This document shows positions 8,799 through 17,549 of a stretch of DNA of 64,000 nucleotides, piece by piece. The notes beneath the pieces were generated by a model. The model was not told the origin of the DNA. It made no database searches and saw only the letters and a program-made list of their open reading frames with translations. Made by a program: the position numbers and the translations under genes. The DNA comes from Marinobacter santoriniensis NKSG1. GTDB lineage: Bacteria; Pseudomonadota; Gammaproteobacteria; Pseudomonadales; Oleiphilaceae. The stretch is from contig NZ_APAT01000015.1 of assembly GCF_000347775.1 (NCBI RefSeq), forward strand, positions 868,001-932,000, read 5' to 3'. Numbering within the stretch: the stretch's first letter is position 1; each line of letters opens with the position of its first letter.

Positions 8799-9626
8799 AT
8801 GTCTGCAGTCACCGCATCTTTCCCGGTCCGTCGCCAGGACTTCGGCTTTGACGACGTACCCCGCCACTGGGTCGATAACGATCCGTTCATGACCCACTTG
8901 TTCAATGCCCTGTCGGCGCTGTTTCCGGATGGCGAACGCTATTTCGTGGCCAGCGTCCGGGCGGTTCGGGAGAAGGTTCAGGATCCGCAACTGCAGAAGG
9001 ACATCAGTGCGTTCATCGGACAGGAAGCCATGCACGCCAAAGAACACGGGCATTTCAACGAAGGCGCCATCCGCAACGGCTTTGATGTCAAGAAGCTGGA
9101 GGGATGGACCCGGGGATTCCTGTCGGTCAAGGATCTCCCGTTATTGAAAAACGAACGGGTACACCTGGCCGGCACGGTCGCCCTGGAACACTTTACCGGC
9201 ATCCTCTCGGCCCAGCTCCTGCGCCGGGAAGACCTCGTAGAGGCCATCGATCCAACCATGCGAACCCTCTGGGCCTGGCACTGCGTTGAGGAAAACGAGC
9301 ACAAGGCAGTCGCCTTTGATGCCTATCAGCAGGTGTACGGAAAAGGACCAGCGGATTATGCAATCCGGATGGGAACCATGGCACTGGCCACGGTTCTGGT
9401 GATGGTCGCCATCCACGCCTTTATCGTGGAACTGATGCGGGAAGACGGGGAACTGGCCAACCTGAAATCCTGGGCCCGCGGCCTGAATCGGCTCTGGGGG
9501 CGCCGCGGCATGTTTACTGCGATCGTGCCGGAATACCTGGATTACTTCCGTCCGGATTTTCATCCCTGGCAGCACGACACCTACTTCCTGCTCCGCAAAT
9601 GGCGAAAAACCCTGGGTTTTGCCTGA
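8799..9626 (+). CDS. Metal-dependent hydrolase, PF10118 family
   Basis: A 275-residue protein of the COG3687 'predicted metal-dependent hydrolase' type. It has an early FPVRRQDFGFDDVPRHW, then GQEAMHAKEHGHFN, LEHFTGIL and HCVEENEHKAVAFD. Together these give the paired Glu/His ligands of a ferritin-like di-metal helical bundle. One hydrophobic segment (about residues 188-207) suggests membrane association. The C-terminal FRPDFHPWQHDT is typical. Substrates are unknown. GTGAGG precedes the ATG. Convergent with the sirtuin gene, only six bases apart, with no terminator in between. Confidence 0.85.
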   Translation: MSAVTASFPVRRQDFGFDDVPRHWVDNDPFMTHLFNALSALFPDGERYFVASVRAVREKVQDPQLQKDISAFIGQEAMHAKEHGHFNEGAIRNGFDVKKLEGWTRGFLSVKDLPLLKNERVHLAGTVALEHFTGILSAQLLRREDLVEAIDPTMRTLWAWHCVEENEHKAVAFDAYQQVYGKGPADYAIRMGTMALATVLVMVAIHAFIVELMREDGELANLKSWARGLNRLWGRRGMFTAIVPEYLDYFRPDFHPWQHDTYFLLRKWRKTLGFA

Positions 9627-9632
9627 TCCGGT

Positions 9633-10535
9633 TCAAAGACGCTCAAGCGCTGTGCGCAAGGTCTCCCCGATGCGCGCGTTGAGCTTCAGGTCCACCAGCT
9701 CCTCGGCCCGGGTACGGCCGAGGTTCAGCGTGGCCATGGGCTTGTTCCATTCCTTCGCGTAACGGCAGAACCGGAACCCGGAATACACCATCAGTGACGA
9801 GCCAACCACCAGCAGTCCGTCACTGGCTTGCAGAGCATCCAGGGCAGACGTTACACGTTGCTTCGGGACATAGTCGCCAAAGAACACCACGTCCGGCTTG
9901 AGTATGCCGCTGCACTTCGGGCAATCCGCCACGCGGAAATCGGCAAAGTCCACATCAAGATCCGCGTCCCCGTCCGGAGCGGTTGTTGCCGTGTACTTGA
10001 GAAAGCCGGGGTTCAGATCCGCACAGCGATCATGGACCTCATCCCGGGGACACCGATAGCCGCAACTCATACACAGTACTTCATCCGCCCGACCGTGCAG
10101 ATCCAGAACCCCGTGGGTCCCCGCTTTCTGGTGCAGCCGATCCACGTTCTGGGTGACCACCAGATTGCTGTGATTGAGCAGTTCCAGATCGGCGATGTGG
10201 AAATGGGACGGATTGGGCGTGGCGTTTCGCATCACCGGCCAGCCGATCAGGCTCCGCCCCCAGTAGCGCTGCCGGGTGTGATCACTGGCCATGAAATCCT
10301 GGTGCTGCACCGGCTGCTTGCGTTTCCAGGCCCCATCGCCGTCCCGGTAATCCGGAATACCGGAGTCGGTGCTGACACCAGCCCCGGTCAGGATAAGGAG
10401 TCTGGGATGGCGATGAATGAACTGCGCAAGCTGTGCTCCCGCGTCGGCGGGATCGAGGGTCACCAGCGGCTCACCAGTGTCCGGCAGGCGCTGGCTGGCG
10501 CTGAAAGGGCGGGTTCGGTGCGTGGTTGCAGGCAT
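9633..10535 (-). CDS. NAD-dependent protein deacylase, sirtuin (Sir2) family
   Basis: A 300-residue sirtuin that uses NAD to remove acyl groups from lysine. Visible sites are GAGVSTDSGIPDYRD (residues 51-65), TQNVDRLHQKAG (128-139), the catalytic His147 in LDLHG, and the zinc ligands Cys155, Cys158, Cys205 and Cys208. The STDSGIPDYR form of the first motif points to the SIRT4-like class II group rather than CobB. It lies 16 bases downstream of a spermidine-synthase-like gene on the same strand, so the two probably form an operon. Confidence 0.9.
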   Translation of the reverse strand: MPATTHRTRPFSASQRLPDTGEPLVTLDPADAGAQLAQFIHRHPRLLILTGAGVSTDSGIPDYRDGDGAWKRKQPVQHQDFMASDHTRQRYWGRSLIGWPVMRNATPNPSHFHIADLELLNHSNLVVTQNVDRLHQKAGTHGVLDLHGRADEVLCMSCGYRCPRDEVHDRCADLNPGFLKYTATTAPDGDADLDVDFADFRVADCPKCSGILKPDVVFFGDYVPKQRVTSALDALQASDGLLVVGSSLMVYSGFRFCRYAKEWNKPMATLNLGRTRAEELVDLKLNARIGETLRTALERL

Positions 10536-10551
10536 ACGAACTCTATACGGC

Positions 10552-11283
10552 TCAATCCGGTTTTCGGGCTACATATACGGTATTGAACGATTCCCTGTTC
10601 TGGAACGGATTAAAGAATGTCACGACATGACACTCCACATCAACGAACACCTCCCGGAGCACGGCCATGAACTCGGGATCTTCACCTTCATTGGACCACA
10701 TGGCGAAAATTCCCCGGGGTTTGAGCTGGCGCGCCATGCCACGGATGTTGTCGGTGGTGTAGAAGCTGGCGTTGGAATCGTGCAGGAGAGCACGGGGCGA
10801 GTGGTCAATGTCGAGCAGGATGGCGTCGAACAGCCGGCCCGGCTCATCCGGATCGAACCCACCGGTCTCCGGCTCGGCAACGGCGAGATCGAAGAAACTG
10901 CCATGGACGTAACGGCTTCTCGAATCCGCATTGATGTCAGCCCCCAGCGGCACCAGTTCCTGCTGGTGCCAGCGGATCACCGGTTCGAGGTATTCGACAA
11001 TCAGCAACTCGCTCACGCGCTCGTGTTTGAGGGCGGCCACAGCGGTATAACCAAGGCCCAGGCCACCCACCACCACGCTGAGGTTATCCCCTTCGCAGGC
11101 ATTCAGGCCGAGGTCCGAGAGCGCAACTTCGGCGTCCACGAACATGCTGGACATGAGAAATTCATCGCCGAGCTTTACCTCAAAGATGTCGCGATCACCG
11201 ATCGCCGGAATGCGACGGCGACGGAGTGTAATCTCCCCGATTTCCGACGGCTGGCTGTCAATTTGCTCGAAAAGCAGTCCCAT
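10552..11283 (-). CDS. Spermidine synthase-like methyltransferase-fold protein
   Basis: A 243-residue Rossmann protein of the spermine/spermidine synthase superfamily. VVVGGLGLGYTAVAAL is the nucleotide-binding loop, LLIVEYLEPVI the acidic strand end, and FDAILLDIDHSPRALL the catalytic-face strand. A true aminopropyltransferase has a DGxxQ motif and key Asp pairs that I do not see, so the activity is uncertain. The frame is open further upstream, but the ATG at 11283 begins the homologous region. It is the first gene of a likely pair with the sirtuin. Confidence 0.75.
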   Translation of the reverse strand: MGLLFEQIDSQPSEIGEITLRRRRIPAIGDRDIFEVKLGDEFLMSSMFVDAEVALSDLGLNACEGDNLSVVVGGLGLGYTAVAALKHERVSELLIVEYLEPVIRWHQQELVPLGADINADSRSRYVHGSFFDLAVAEPETGGFDPDEPGRLFDAILLDIDHSPRALLHDSNASFYTTDNIRGMARQLKPRGIFAMWSNEGEDPEFMAVLREVFVDVECHVVTFFNPFQNRESFNTVYVARKPD

Positions 11284-11359
11284 ATGTTCTGGCTCTTCTG
11301 GTATGTGTCTTGAACGACAATTATGAGTTCGCCGTCCCTGGCCTGAAAGTCTGTGCAAA

Positions 11360-11471
11360 GAATGGCTGGGCAGGCGCTTTCAAAACCCGCTCCTTGCGGC
11401 CCATCCATGGGGCGCTTGGGCTCCGCCATCCATGGCTCCGCACAGTTTTGAAAGCGCCTGCCCAGCCATTC
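11360..11471. repeat. Large hairpin repeat, copy 1 (27-bp perfect arms, conserved core)
   Basis: A perfect 27-bp inverted repeat (11360-11386 against 11445-11471) encloses a 58-base core. The core holds two small palindromes built on CCATGGATGG, so the whole can fold as a long stem with two side hairpins. The core closely matches, in inverted orientation, that of copy 2 at 12096-12210, but the outer arms are unrelated. The innermost arm ends are alike (CTTTCAAAAC here). It starts 7 bases past the DUF1415 stop and could end that transcript. Confidence 0.85.
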
Positions 11472-11478
11472 CTGCTAT

Positions 11479-12048
11479 TTACTCCCCTGTCTGCTCCGGG
11501 CTGGAAGCATCAACGCAAGCCTCGAGAATACTCCGCATCTTCCCGGCGCCCAGTTTTTCCATCAATTCAATATTCCGCTGGGGGATGCCATTGACATCCG
11601 GATAGCTGTCGATCGCCGCTTCCAGACTGGCTTCGCGCAACAGGTGCAGCATCGGGAACGGAGAACGGTTGGTGTAATTCTCCGCTGCATCCGGCTCAGT
11701 GCCTTCGAACCGGTAATTCGGATGAAAACTGGCAATCTGGTAGATCCCTTCCATTTCGAGATACGCCAACAGACCGTCGGCCGCATCCAGAAACTCATTG
11801 TAGGCCCCAAAGTCCTGCAAAACGCCCGGATGCACCAGAAGTGTGGTTTCGATCTCTTGCTCGTCGTCCAGACGTTGTAGCTCTGAGTGCAGTGCCTGCA
11901 GCAGCTCGTCTTCGGTCTGAGCGTCCGTTACGACAAACCGCACCCGGTTCCGGACCAGTTCTCGTTTGGCAAACGGGCAGAGGTTGTAACCAACGACAAC
12001 GTCTTCGACCCATTGTCGGGTGGCGTTAATGATTTCGGTCTCGCCCAT
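11479..12048 (-). CDS. DUF1415 family protein
   Basis: A 189-residue protein matching DUF1415: an N-terminal WVEDVVVGYNLCPFAKREL, then a central TTLLVHPGVLQDF, and IASFHPNYRFEG with NRSPFPMLHLLRE. The family is widespread in proteobacteria and has no established function. The Cys-Pro-Phe and His-Pro motifs are conserved and could form an active site. The ATG at 12048 fits the family start. The upstream extension of the frame runs through repeat copy 2 and is rejected. The gene is bracketed by the two large hairpin repeats. Confidence 0.85.
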   Translation of the reverse strand: MGETEIINATRQWVEDVVVGYNLCPFAKRELVRNRVRFVVTDAQTEDELLQALHSELQRLDDEQEIETTLLVHPGVLQDFGAYNEFLDAADGLLAYLEMEGIYQIASFHPNYRFEGTEPDAAENYTNRSPFPMLHLLREASLEAAIDSYPDVNGIPQRNIELMEKLGAGKMRSILEACVDASSPEQTGE

Positions 12049-12095
12049 GCTTTTACGTTTCCAATGTTTGATTTGAGGCTCACTCACAACTTGGA

Positions 12096-12210
12096 GCGGC
12101 CGTGTGAGACTGGCTTTCCAAAACTGTGCGGAGCCAAGGATGGCGGAGCTCAAGCGCCCCAGGGACGGGCCGAAGGAGCGGGTTTTGGAAAGCCAGTCTC
12201 ACACGGCCGC
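12096..12210. repeat. Large hairpin repeat, copy 2 (29-bp perfect arms, conserved core)
   Basis: A perfect 29-bp inverted repeat (12096-12124 against 12182-12210) encloses a 57-base core that matches copy 1 closely when reverse-complemented. An imperfect outer extension, including the GAGGCTCA/TGAGCCTC blocks near 12075 and 12225, lengthens the stem. Inner arm ends read CTTTCCAAAAC and its complement. It lies 20 bases past the ybiT stop and 47 bases before the DUF1415 start, so it could terminate ybiT and insulate DUF1415. Confidence 0.85.
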
Positions 12211-12230
12211 CCGCACCCAACGCCTGAGCC

Positions 12231-13817
12231 TCACAGGTACCCTTGACTCCGAAGGTAATCATCATAAGTCCCACTGAAGTCCGTCACCCCATCCGCCTTC
12301 AGCTCAATGATCCGGGTCGCCAACGAAGACACAAACTCCCGGTCGTGGCTGACGAAAATCAGCGTCCCCGGGTAATTCTCCAGCGCCAGGTTCAGTGCCT
12401 CGATGGATTCCATGTCCAGGTGGTTGGTCGGCTCATCCATCAGCATCACGTTGGGCTTCTGCAGGATCAGCTTGCCGAACAGCATGCGCCCCTGCTCGCC
12501 CCCGGAAATCACCTTGACCGATTTGCCGATGTCGTCACCCGAGAACAGCATCCGCCCAAGCGTGCCGCGAACCAGCTGCTCTCCGCCCTTGGTCCACTGG
12601 GCCATCCAGTCGGTGAGCGTTTCATCGTCGGCAAAATCCGCCGTGTGGTCCTGGGCGAAGTAGCCAACCTCGGCACTGTCGGTCCATTTTACCTCGCCGG
12701 CATCCGGCTCGTAGGCGCCTGCCATACACTGGAGCAACGTGGTCTTGCCGATGCCATTCGGGCCGATGATGGCCACCCGTTCTCCCGCTTCAATCTGCAT
12801 GTTCAGTTTGTTGAACAGGGGAACGCCATCAAAACCTTTGCTCAGGTCTTTCAGGGTAACGGCCTGACGGTGCAGCTTCTTGCCCTGCTCAAACCGGATA
12901 AACGGACTGACACGGCTGGACGGCTTGACCTCTTCCAGCTGGATCTTGTCGATCTGCCGGGCCCGGGAGGTGGCCTGCTTGGCCTTGGATGCGTTGGCCG
13001 AGAAGCGGCTGACGAACTGCTGCAGCTCGGCAATCTGAGCCTTTTTCTTGGCGTTGTCCGCCAGCATGCGCTCACGGGCCTGGGTGGCGGCAGTCATGTA
13101 TTCATCGTAATTGCCCGGGAACAGGCGCAGTTCGCCGTAGTCCAGATCCGCCATGTGAGTACAGACACTGTTCAGGAAGTGGCGATCGTGGGAAATGATG
13201 ATCATGGTGCTGTTGCGGGCCACCAGGATGCTTTCCAGCCAGCGGATGGTGTTGATGTCCAGGTGGTTGGTGGGCTCGTCCAGCAGCAGGACGTCCGGAT
13301 CGGAAAACAGCGCCTGGGCCAGGAGCACACGAAGCTTCCAGCCGGGTGCCAGCGCACTCATCGGGCCATTGTGGTCCTCAAGCGGGATCTCCAGCCCGAG
13401 CAGCAACTCGCCCGCCCGGGATTCCGCGGTATAGCCGTCCATTTCGGCAAACCGGACCTCCAGGTCCGCCACCGCCATGCCGTCTTCCTCGCTCATTTCG
13501 GCCAGGGAATAGATCCGGTCCCGCTCCTTTTTCACCTGCCAGAGTTCCTCATGGCCCATGATCACGGTATCCATCACCGTGCAGTCCTCATAGGCAAACT
13601 GGTCCTGACGCAGTTTACCCAGACGGGTGTTGGGCTCGAGCATGACCTGGCCCGCAGAGGGCTCCAGATCGCCCCCGAGGATTTTCATCAGGGTGGACTT
13701 GCCACAGCCGTTGGCGCCGATCAGGCCATAACGGTTGCCATTGCCAAATTTCGCGGAAACATTTTCAAACAGGGGCTTGGCCCCGAACTGCATGGTGATA
13801 TTCGCGGTGGAGATCAA
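12231..13817 (-). CDS. ybiT: ABC-F family ATPase YbiT
   Basis: A 528-residue soluble protein with two ATPase domains and no membrane part, a ribosome-associated ABC-F translation factor. First Walker A is GANGCGKST (about residues 36-44), second is GPNGIGKTT. The first signature is degenerate (APGWKLR), as in E. coli YbiT, while the second is SGGEQGR. The linker with [19 protein letters not shown] is the P-site tRNA interaction motif. The start is a TTG at 13817: it aligns with the YbiT N-terminus, whereas the next ATG would remove the first strand. A GCCGGC hairpin lies in its leader (13851-13870). Confidence 0.93.
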   Translation of the reverse strand: MISTANITMQFGAKPLFENVSAKFGNGNRYGLIGANGCGKSTLMKILGGDLEPSAGQVMLEPNTRLGKLRQDQFAYEDCTVMDTVIMGHEELWQVKKERDRIYSLAEMSEEDGMAVADLEVRFAEMDGYTAESRAGELLLGLEIPLEDHNGPMSALAPGWKLRVLLAQALFSDPDVLLLDEPTNHLDINTIRWLESILVARNSTMIIISHDRHFLNSVCTHMADLDYGELRLFPGNYDEYMTAATQARERMLADNAKKKAQIAELQQFVSRFSANASKAKQATSRARQIDKIQLEEVKPSSRVSPFIRFEQGKKLHRQAVTLKDLSKGFDGVPLFNKLNMQIEAGERVAIIGPNGIGKTTLLQCMAGAYEPDAGEVKWTDSAEVGYFAQDHTADFADDETLTDWMAQWTKGGEQLVRGTLGRMLFSGDDIGKSVKVISGGEQGRMLFGKLILQKPNVMLMDEPTNHLDMESIEALNLALENYPGTLIFVSHDREFVSSLATRIIELKADGVTDFSGTYDDYLRSQGYL

Positions 13818-14001
13818 GAAACAAACCTATCAACGTGGGGCCGGTCGGGCGCCGGCGAGAGAAAGCCGGCATTGTACAGGTTTGAACGGAGCAGCGTGAG
13901 GCCGCAGAAACACGGATAAAAACCGCTTGCCTCCGGCGGACGGTCCGGGCAGCATCTCCCTCTCTGCAGTATTCATTCAAAGACCATAAAGGATACGAAT
14001 C

Positions 14002-14280
14002 ATGGCACAGGCAACCGCACGCCACATTCTGGTAGACAGCGAAGCAAAGTGTGAAGAACTGAAAAAGGCGATCGAAGGCGGTCAGGACTTCGCCGAAGTC
14101 GCGAAACAGCACTCATCCTGCCCATCCGGTCGCAACGGCGGCGACCTGGGCTCGTTCGGACCGGGCCAGATGGTGCCGGAATTCGACAAGGCGGTGTTCA
14201 ACAGCGAACTGAATACCGTGATCGGGCCGATCAAGACCCAGTTTGGCTATCACCTGCTGGAAGTGACTTCCCGCAGCTGA
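14002..14280 (+). CDS. ppiC: Parvulin-type peptidyl-prolyl isomerase
   Basis: A 92-residue single-domain parvulin that catalyses cis-trans isomerisation at proline in the cytoplasm. The start ARHILV, the central SSCPSGRNGGDLGSFGPGQM and the end TQFGYHLLEV are the family signature, and the length equals E. coli PpiC. No signal peptide is present. Divergent from ybiT and convergent with the M24 gene 12 bases away. Confidence 0.95.
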   Translation: MAQATARHILVDSEAKCEELKKAIEGGQDFAEVAKQHSSCPSGRNGGDLGSFGPGQMVPEFDKAVFNSELNTVIGPIKTQFGYHLLEVTSRS

Positions 14281-14292
14281 TCGATACCGGGG

Positions 14293-15477
14293 TCAGGAGC
14301 CGAGCGTCCAGGGGTTCCGGGTGATCGGCTCCGCCCCGCTCTCGGTCACGATGACCGTCTCGCTGCAGCCAATGCCCCACTGCCCCGGCACCCGCAGACA
14401 GATCGGCAGATGGAAGACCATTCCCGGCGCAAACTCGGTGTTTCCCCCCTTGGCAATGAAACCGGAACCTTCAACCCAGGATGGCGGGAACTGGGCCCCC
14501 ACGGTATAACCGTAGACCCCTGAAAAAAATACTTTCCCGGCCAGTGGCTGCAGAGCCAGCTCCGCCCTTTGGGCCGCCTCGTCAAAAGTAACGCCCGGAC
14601 GGACGGTTTCCAGAAGAGCATCAACAATCCGGCGACAGCCATCAAATACCCGGCGCATCTCGGAGCTCGGAGTCCCACCCGCCACAATGGTCTGCATCAT
14701 GGGGGCCGTGTACCTTTGCCAGGCGGCACCGAACTCCAGGAAAACCGGATCGCCTTCCTGAACCACCGTTCGCTTGTGGTTGCAATGGATCACGCTGCTC
14801 CGGCGGCCCGTGGTGACGATCGGCTGCATGCTCATGAATTCGCTGCCCGCCTCGATCAGCGCCTTGGCACCCGCGGCCGCGATCTCATTGTCGGTCACAC
14901 CGGGCCGGACCGCCGCACAGGCGGCCTGCAGCCCGATACCCGTAATCCTTGCGCTTTCCCGCAGGTAGTCTATCTCCGCAGGAGATTTGACGATGCGGAT
15001 ACGCTTGAGCAGTCCGCCATTGTTGACGAAACGCACCCCGGGAAGCCGGGCTTTCAACCCTTCCAGCACGCCTTGCCGAAGGGATCCATGCCAGGCATCG
15101 ATCGCGACGGTTTCGACGCCATCGTTGAGGGTCTGGACCAGGGGCTCAAGCACTTCCCCGATGCCCTCCCAACGGTAGCCGCTCACCTTTGCCACCCGCG
15201 TGGTCACCATCGCCGGCCCCATTTCAATCGATGGTACCTGCAGCAACATGTCGTCCTGGGTAACGGCCAGGGCCACGTGGACGGACACTTCAAACGTGCT
15301 GTATCCGGTCAGGTAAAAAATATCCGCCGGGTCAGTCAGAAGCAGCGCACCGTAGTCCGCATCGGCCATTCCGTCCCGCACGCGTCTCAGGCGCTGATTG
15401 TATTCCGACTCCGGAAACGGGCACTCTATTCCTCTGAGTTGTGAGGACAGGGATTTCTGATAGGCATTGAAGTCCAT
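14293..15477 (-). CDS. M24 family hydrolase, DoeA (ectoine hydrolase)-like
   Basis: A 394-residue pita-bread-fold protein. An N-terminal creatinase-like domain (YGALLLTDPADIFYLTGYSTF) precedes the catalytic domain. The usual metal ligands are largely replaced: the Asp pair reads LEFGAAWQRYTAPMMQT, the His motif reads YTVGAQFPPSW, and only the last Glu (CSETVIV) remains. This is the pattern I recall for DoeA, which opens the ectoine ring without a di-metal centre, and for creatinase. The substrate is inferred. GAGGAG supports the ATG at 15477. No other doe genes are adjacent. Confidence 0.75.
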   Translation of the reverse strand: MDFNAYQKSLSSQLRGIECPFPESEYNQRLRRVRDGMADADYGALLLTDPADIFYLTGYSTFEVSVHVALAVTQDDMLLQVPSIEMGPAMVTTRVAKVSGYRWEGIGEVLEPLVQTLNDGVETVAIDAWHGSLRQGVLEGLKARLPGVRFVNNGGLLKRIRIVKSPAEIDYLRESARITGIGLQAACAAVRPGVTDNEIAAAGAKALIEAGSEFMSMQPIVTTGRRSSVIHCNHKRTVVQEGDPVFLEFGAAWQRYTAPMMQTIVAGGTPSSEMRRVFDGCRRIVDALLETVRPGVTFDEAAQRAELALQPLAGKVFFSGVYGYTVGAQFPPSWVEGSGFIAKGGNTEFAPGMVFHLPICLRVPGQWGIGCSETVIVTESGAEPITRNPWTLGS

Positions 15478-15510
15478 AGGAGCTCTCCTCACGGCATATA
15501 CTAGGAAGAT

Positions 15511-15529
15511 TGGACCCAAATCGGGTCCA
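15511..15529. promoter_or_regulatory. Inverted repeat in divergent M24 / RNase Z-like promoter
   Basis: TGGACCC and GGGTCCA form a perfect 7-bp inverted repeat with a 5-base spacer in the 86-base gap between the two divergent starts (15477 and 15564). Position and symmetry suit a dimeric repressor or activator site. No regulator gene adjoins it. Confidence 0.45.
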
Positions 15530-15563
15530 GTACAAATTTCCGACCCGAAGAACGAGGGATTCG

Positions 15564-16643
15564 ATGGATGACCAGGCAAAGGGCAGCCACCCCGTCGAGG
15601 TAAGCGTCCAACTGGGCGCCCTCACCAGTGTCGCGACGGAACCGCAGGTGGCCGCGAGAGTGGGTCACACGGTGGCGTCACTGGTCAATGGTGTTGGCGG
15701 AGACCCCCTGATGCAACTGCGAATGTTGCACCAGTCTCGCAGCCTGTTATTCGATCTGGGGGATACCGGGCGCATGCCCCTCCGCTCGGCACACCAGGTC
15801 AGCGATGTCTTCATCACCCATTGTCACGCGGACCACATCGGCGGTTTCCTGTGGTTCCTGCGCAGCCGGATCGGCCACTTTCCACCCTGCCGCCTGTTCG
15901 GTCCACCGGGACTGATGGACCACGTCGCAGGCATGATCCGCGGCATCCTCTGGGACAGAATCGAAGACCGGGGGCCGGTTTTCGAAGTCAATGAATGGCA
16001 CGGCGACCATCTCAAGCGCTGGCGTATCCGGGTGGGCGATAGCGCTTCAACACCACTGGAGGATCGACCAACGCCGGGAGGGGTGCTGCACAGTGAGCCG
16101 GTTTTTCAGGTGCGGGCCGCCCTGCTGGACCATGGCACGCCGGTACTGGCCTACGCCTTTGAACCCTTTGGCAAACTCCAGGTCCGCAATGATCAACTCA
16201 GAGCCGGGAACTTCGAACCCGGCCACTGGCTGCACGACCTGAAGATGGCAGTCCTTCGGAAGCGCCCGGATACCCTGATTTCGCCCGACCGGCATTCCAC
16301 CTTCCGGGCCGGGGACCTTGCCCGTCGGCTGCTGATACAGGCCCCCGGTGAATCAATTGCGTACGCGACCGACTTTGCCGAGAGTCCCGAGAACCTGCGT
16401 AAAGTGGCCGATCTGGCAAAGGGAGCGCACACGCTGTTCTGCGAAGCCTCATTTATGGTGAAAGATCGCGACCAGGCGCACCGGACCCATCACCTGACGA
16501 CCGAAGCCTGTGCGCGGATCGCCAACGAAGCGCGGGTCCGCCAACTGATCGCCTTTCATTTTTCCCATCGTTACCAGCGGCAGCGGGAGGTCCTTTACCG
16601 GGAACTCGGACAATTTACTGACCGCCTGACAGTGCCGGGTTGA
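15564..16643 (+). CDS. Metallo-beta-lactamase fold hydrolase, RNase Z-like
   Basis: A 359-residue protein with the metal site THCHADHIGG (about residues 91-100), an upstream LLFDLG strand, a late ATDFAE strand with the bridging Asp, and a terminal AFHFSHRY supplying the last His. This order matches RNase Z/ElaC-type enzymes that cut tRNA 3' trailers, but the protein lacks the usual flexible arm, so another phosphodiester or ester substrate is possible. The ATG at 15564 follows GAGGGA. Its last 29 bases overlap the convergent downstream gene. Confidence 0.75.
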   Translation: MDDQAKGSHPVEVSVQLGALTSVATEPQVAARVGHTVASLVNGVGGDPLMQLRMLHQSRSLLFDLGDTGRMPLRSAHQVSDVFITHCHADHIGGFLWFLRSRIGHFPPCRLFGPPGLMDHVAGMIRGILWDRIEDRGPVFEVNEWHGDHLKRWRIRVGDSASTPLEDRPTPGGVLHSEPVFQVRAALLDHGTPVLAYAFEPFGKLQVRNDQLRAGNFEPGHWLHDLKMAVLRKRPDTLISPDRHSTFRAGDLARRLLIQAPGESIAYATDFAESPENLRKVADLAKGAHTLFCEASFMVKDRDQAHRTHHLTTEACARIANEARVRQLIAFHFSHRYQRQREVLYRELGQFTDRLTVPG

Positions 16644-17448
16644 GGAACCGGGCAATCTGGGCGCCCATGTTGTCCACCGGTTCGGTAATCGCCTGCTGGA
16701 TGCTCCGGGTGACCACCCGGGTAAATGCCGAACCGGCATCGCTCTCCAGGAAATCGAGGTACAGCTTCAGCTCCTGATTGCTGAAATCCTGGTAAGTGTA
16801 CAGGTAGCTGTCATAAACCTGCTGGCCCACGATCCCCTTTAGCCTGTCACGCTGACTTTCAATGCGCTGACGGGTCTGCGCGTCCGACGCAGGCTCGCCA
16901 CTGAGAGCCGACATGGCGGATGCCAGGCTCAACTGAAGTGCAACAGCGGTGTCCACCGCACTTTCCGTTGCCCGGGACGCGCGATCGAAGCGATCAAACA
17001 GTTTTGCACGGTCCGTACCTTTGAAGCGTTTGTTCAGTGCCGGTGCCTGCTGCTGGATCGTCGGCCACGCCGAGGGCGCAGAGGCGGCGATTTCGGCCCG
17101 GGACAGCTTGCCGGCCTGCGGTGTTTCATACCAATCCTTTACGGACTGAAGCTGTTCGGCAGAGAGCGACCGGTCCAGGTCGTCCAGAATTCGCTGTTCA
17201 ATGTCCTCGGCCCGGATGCTGCTGCTCACGACCTGACCAATCGCATTGGCCACAACTGGAGGCACCTGGTCATTCCGCTGGAGGCCCTGCCGGATTCCCC
17301 GGCTCATCATCGCAGGGTATTGCGCGACAATATCGTCGATCGGCGACGCCTCCAGAACCTGCCGGGACGTGGTCGCTGCCTCAGCCACGCCGTCACCGAC
17401 GAGCAACGCAGCGAATAAAAGAGGTTTAACTAGGGTGGCAAATCGCAT
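16615..17448 (-). CDS. Secreted DUF2059-like protein
   Basis: A 277-residue protein with a signal peptide (residues 1-24, ending near GVAEA). The mature part is helical and holds two DUF2059-like repeats: one around LSAEQLQSVKDWYETPQAGK and one around FSNQELKLYLDFLESDAG. Both are followed by helices ending in basic residues. DUF2059 proteins are periplasmic with no known activity. AGGATGA precedes the ATG at 17448, and the frame upstream of it is rejected. Convergent with the RNase Z-like gene. Confidence 0.72.
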   Translation of the reverse strand: MRFATLVKPLLFAALLVGDGVAEAATTSRQVLEASPIDDIVAQYPAMMSRGIRQGLQRNDQVPPVVANAIGQVVSSSIRAEDIEQRILDDLDRSLSAEQLQSVKDWYETPQAGKLSRAEIAASAPSAWPTIQQQAPALNKRFKGTDRAKLFDRFDRASRATESAVDTAVALQLSLASAMSALSGEPASDAQTRQRIESQRDRLKGIVGQQVYDSYLYTYQDFSNQELKLYLDFLESDAGSAFTRVVTRSIQQAITEPVDNMGAQIARFLNPALSGGQ

Positions 17449-17549
17449 TTCACTATCATCCTGAATTGAGAACATGCCGTTTATGGCATGCACATCGGCG
17501 CTTCGGCAAGCGATAACGCACAGGTACAGATGACGGTTTGGTAGGATAG

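Noticed and set aside
10417..11313. 298-codon plus-strand frame opposite the sirtuin and methyltransferase genes
   Set aside because: Spans two genes with clear catalytic motifs on the minus strand, so it is a shadow.
12243..13919. 558-codon plus-strand open frame antisense to ybiT
   Set aside because: It lies wholly opposite a strongly conserved ABC-F gene, its composition is a byproduct of high GC third positions, and no binding site precedes it.
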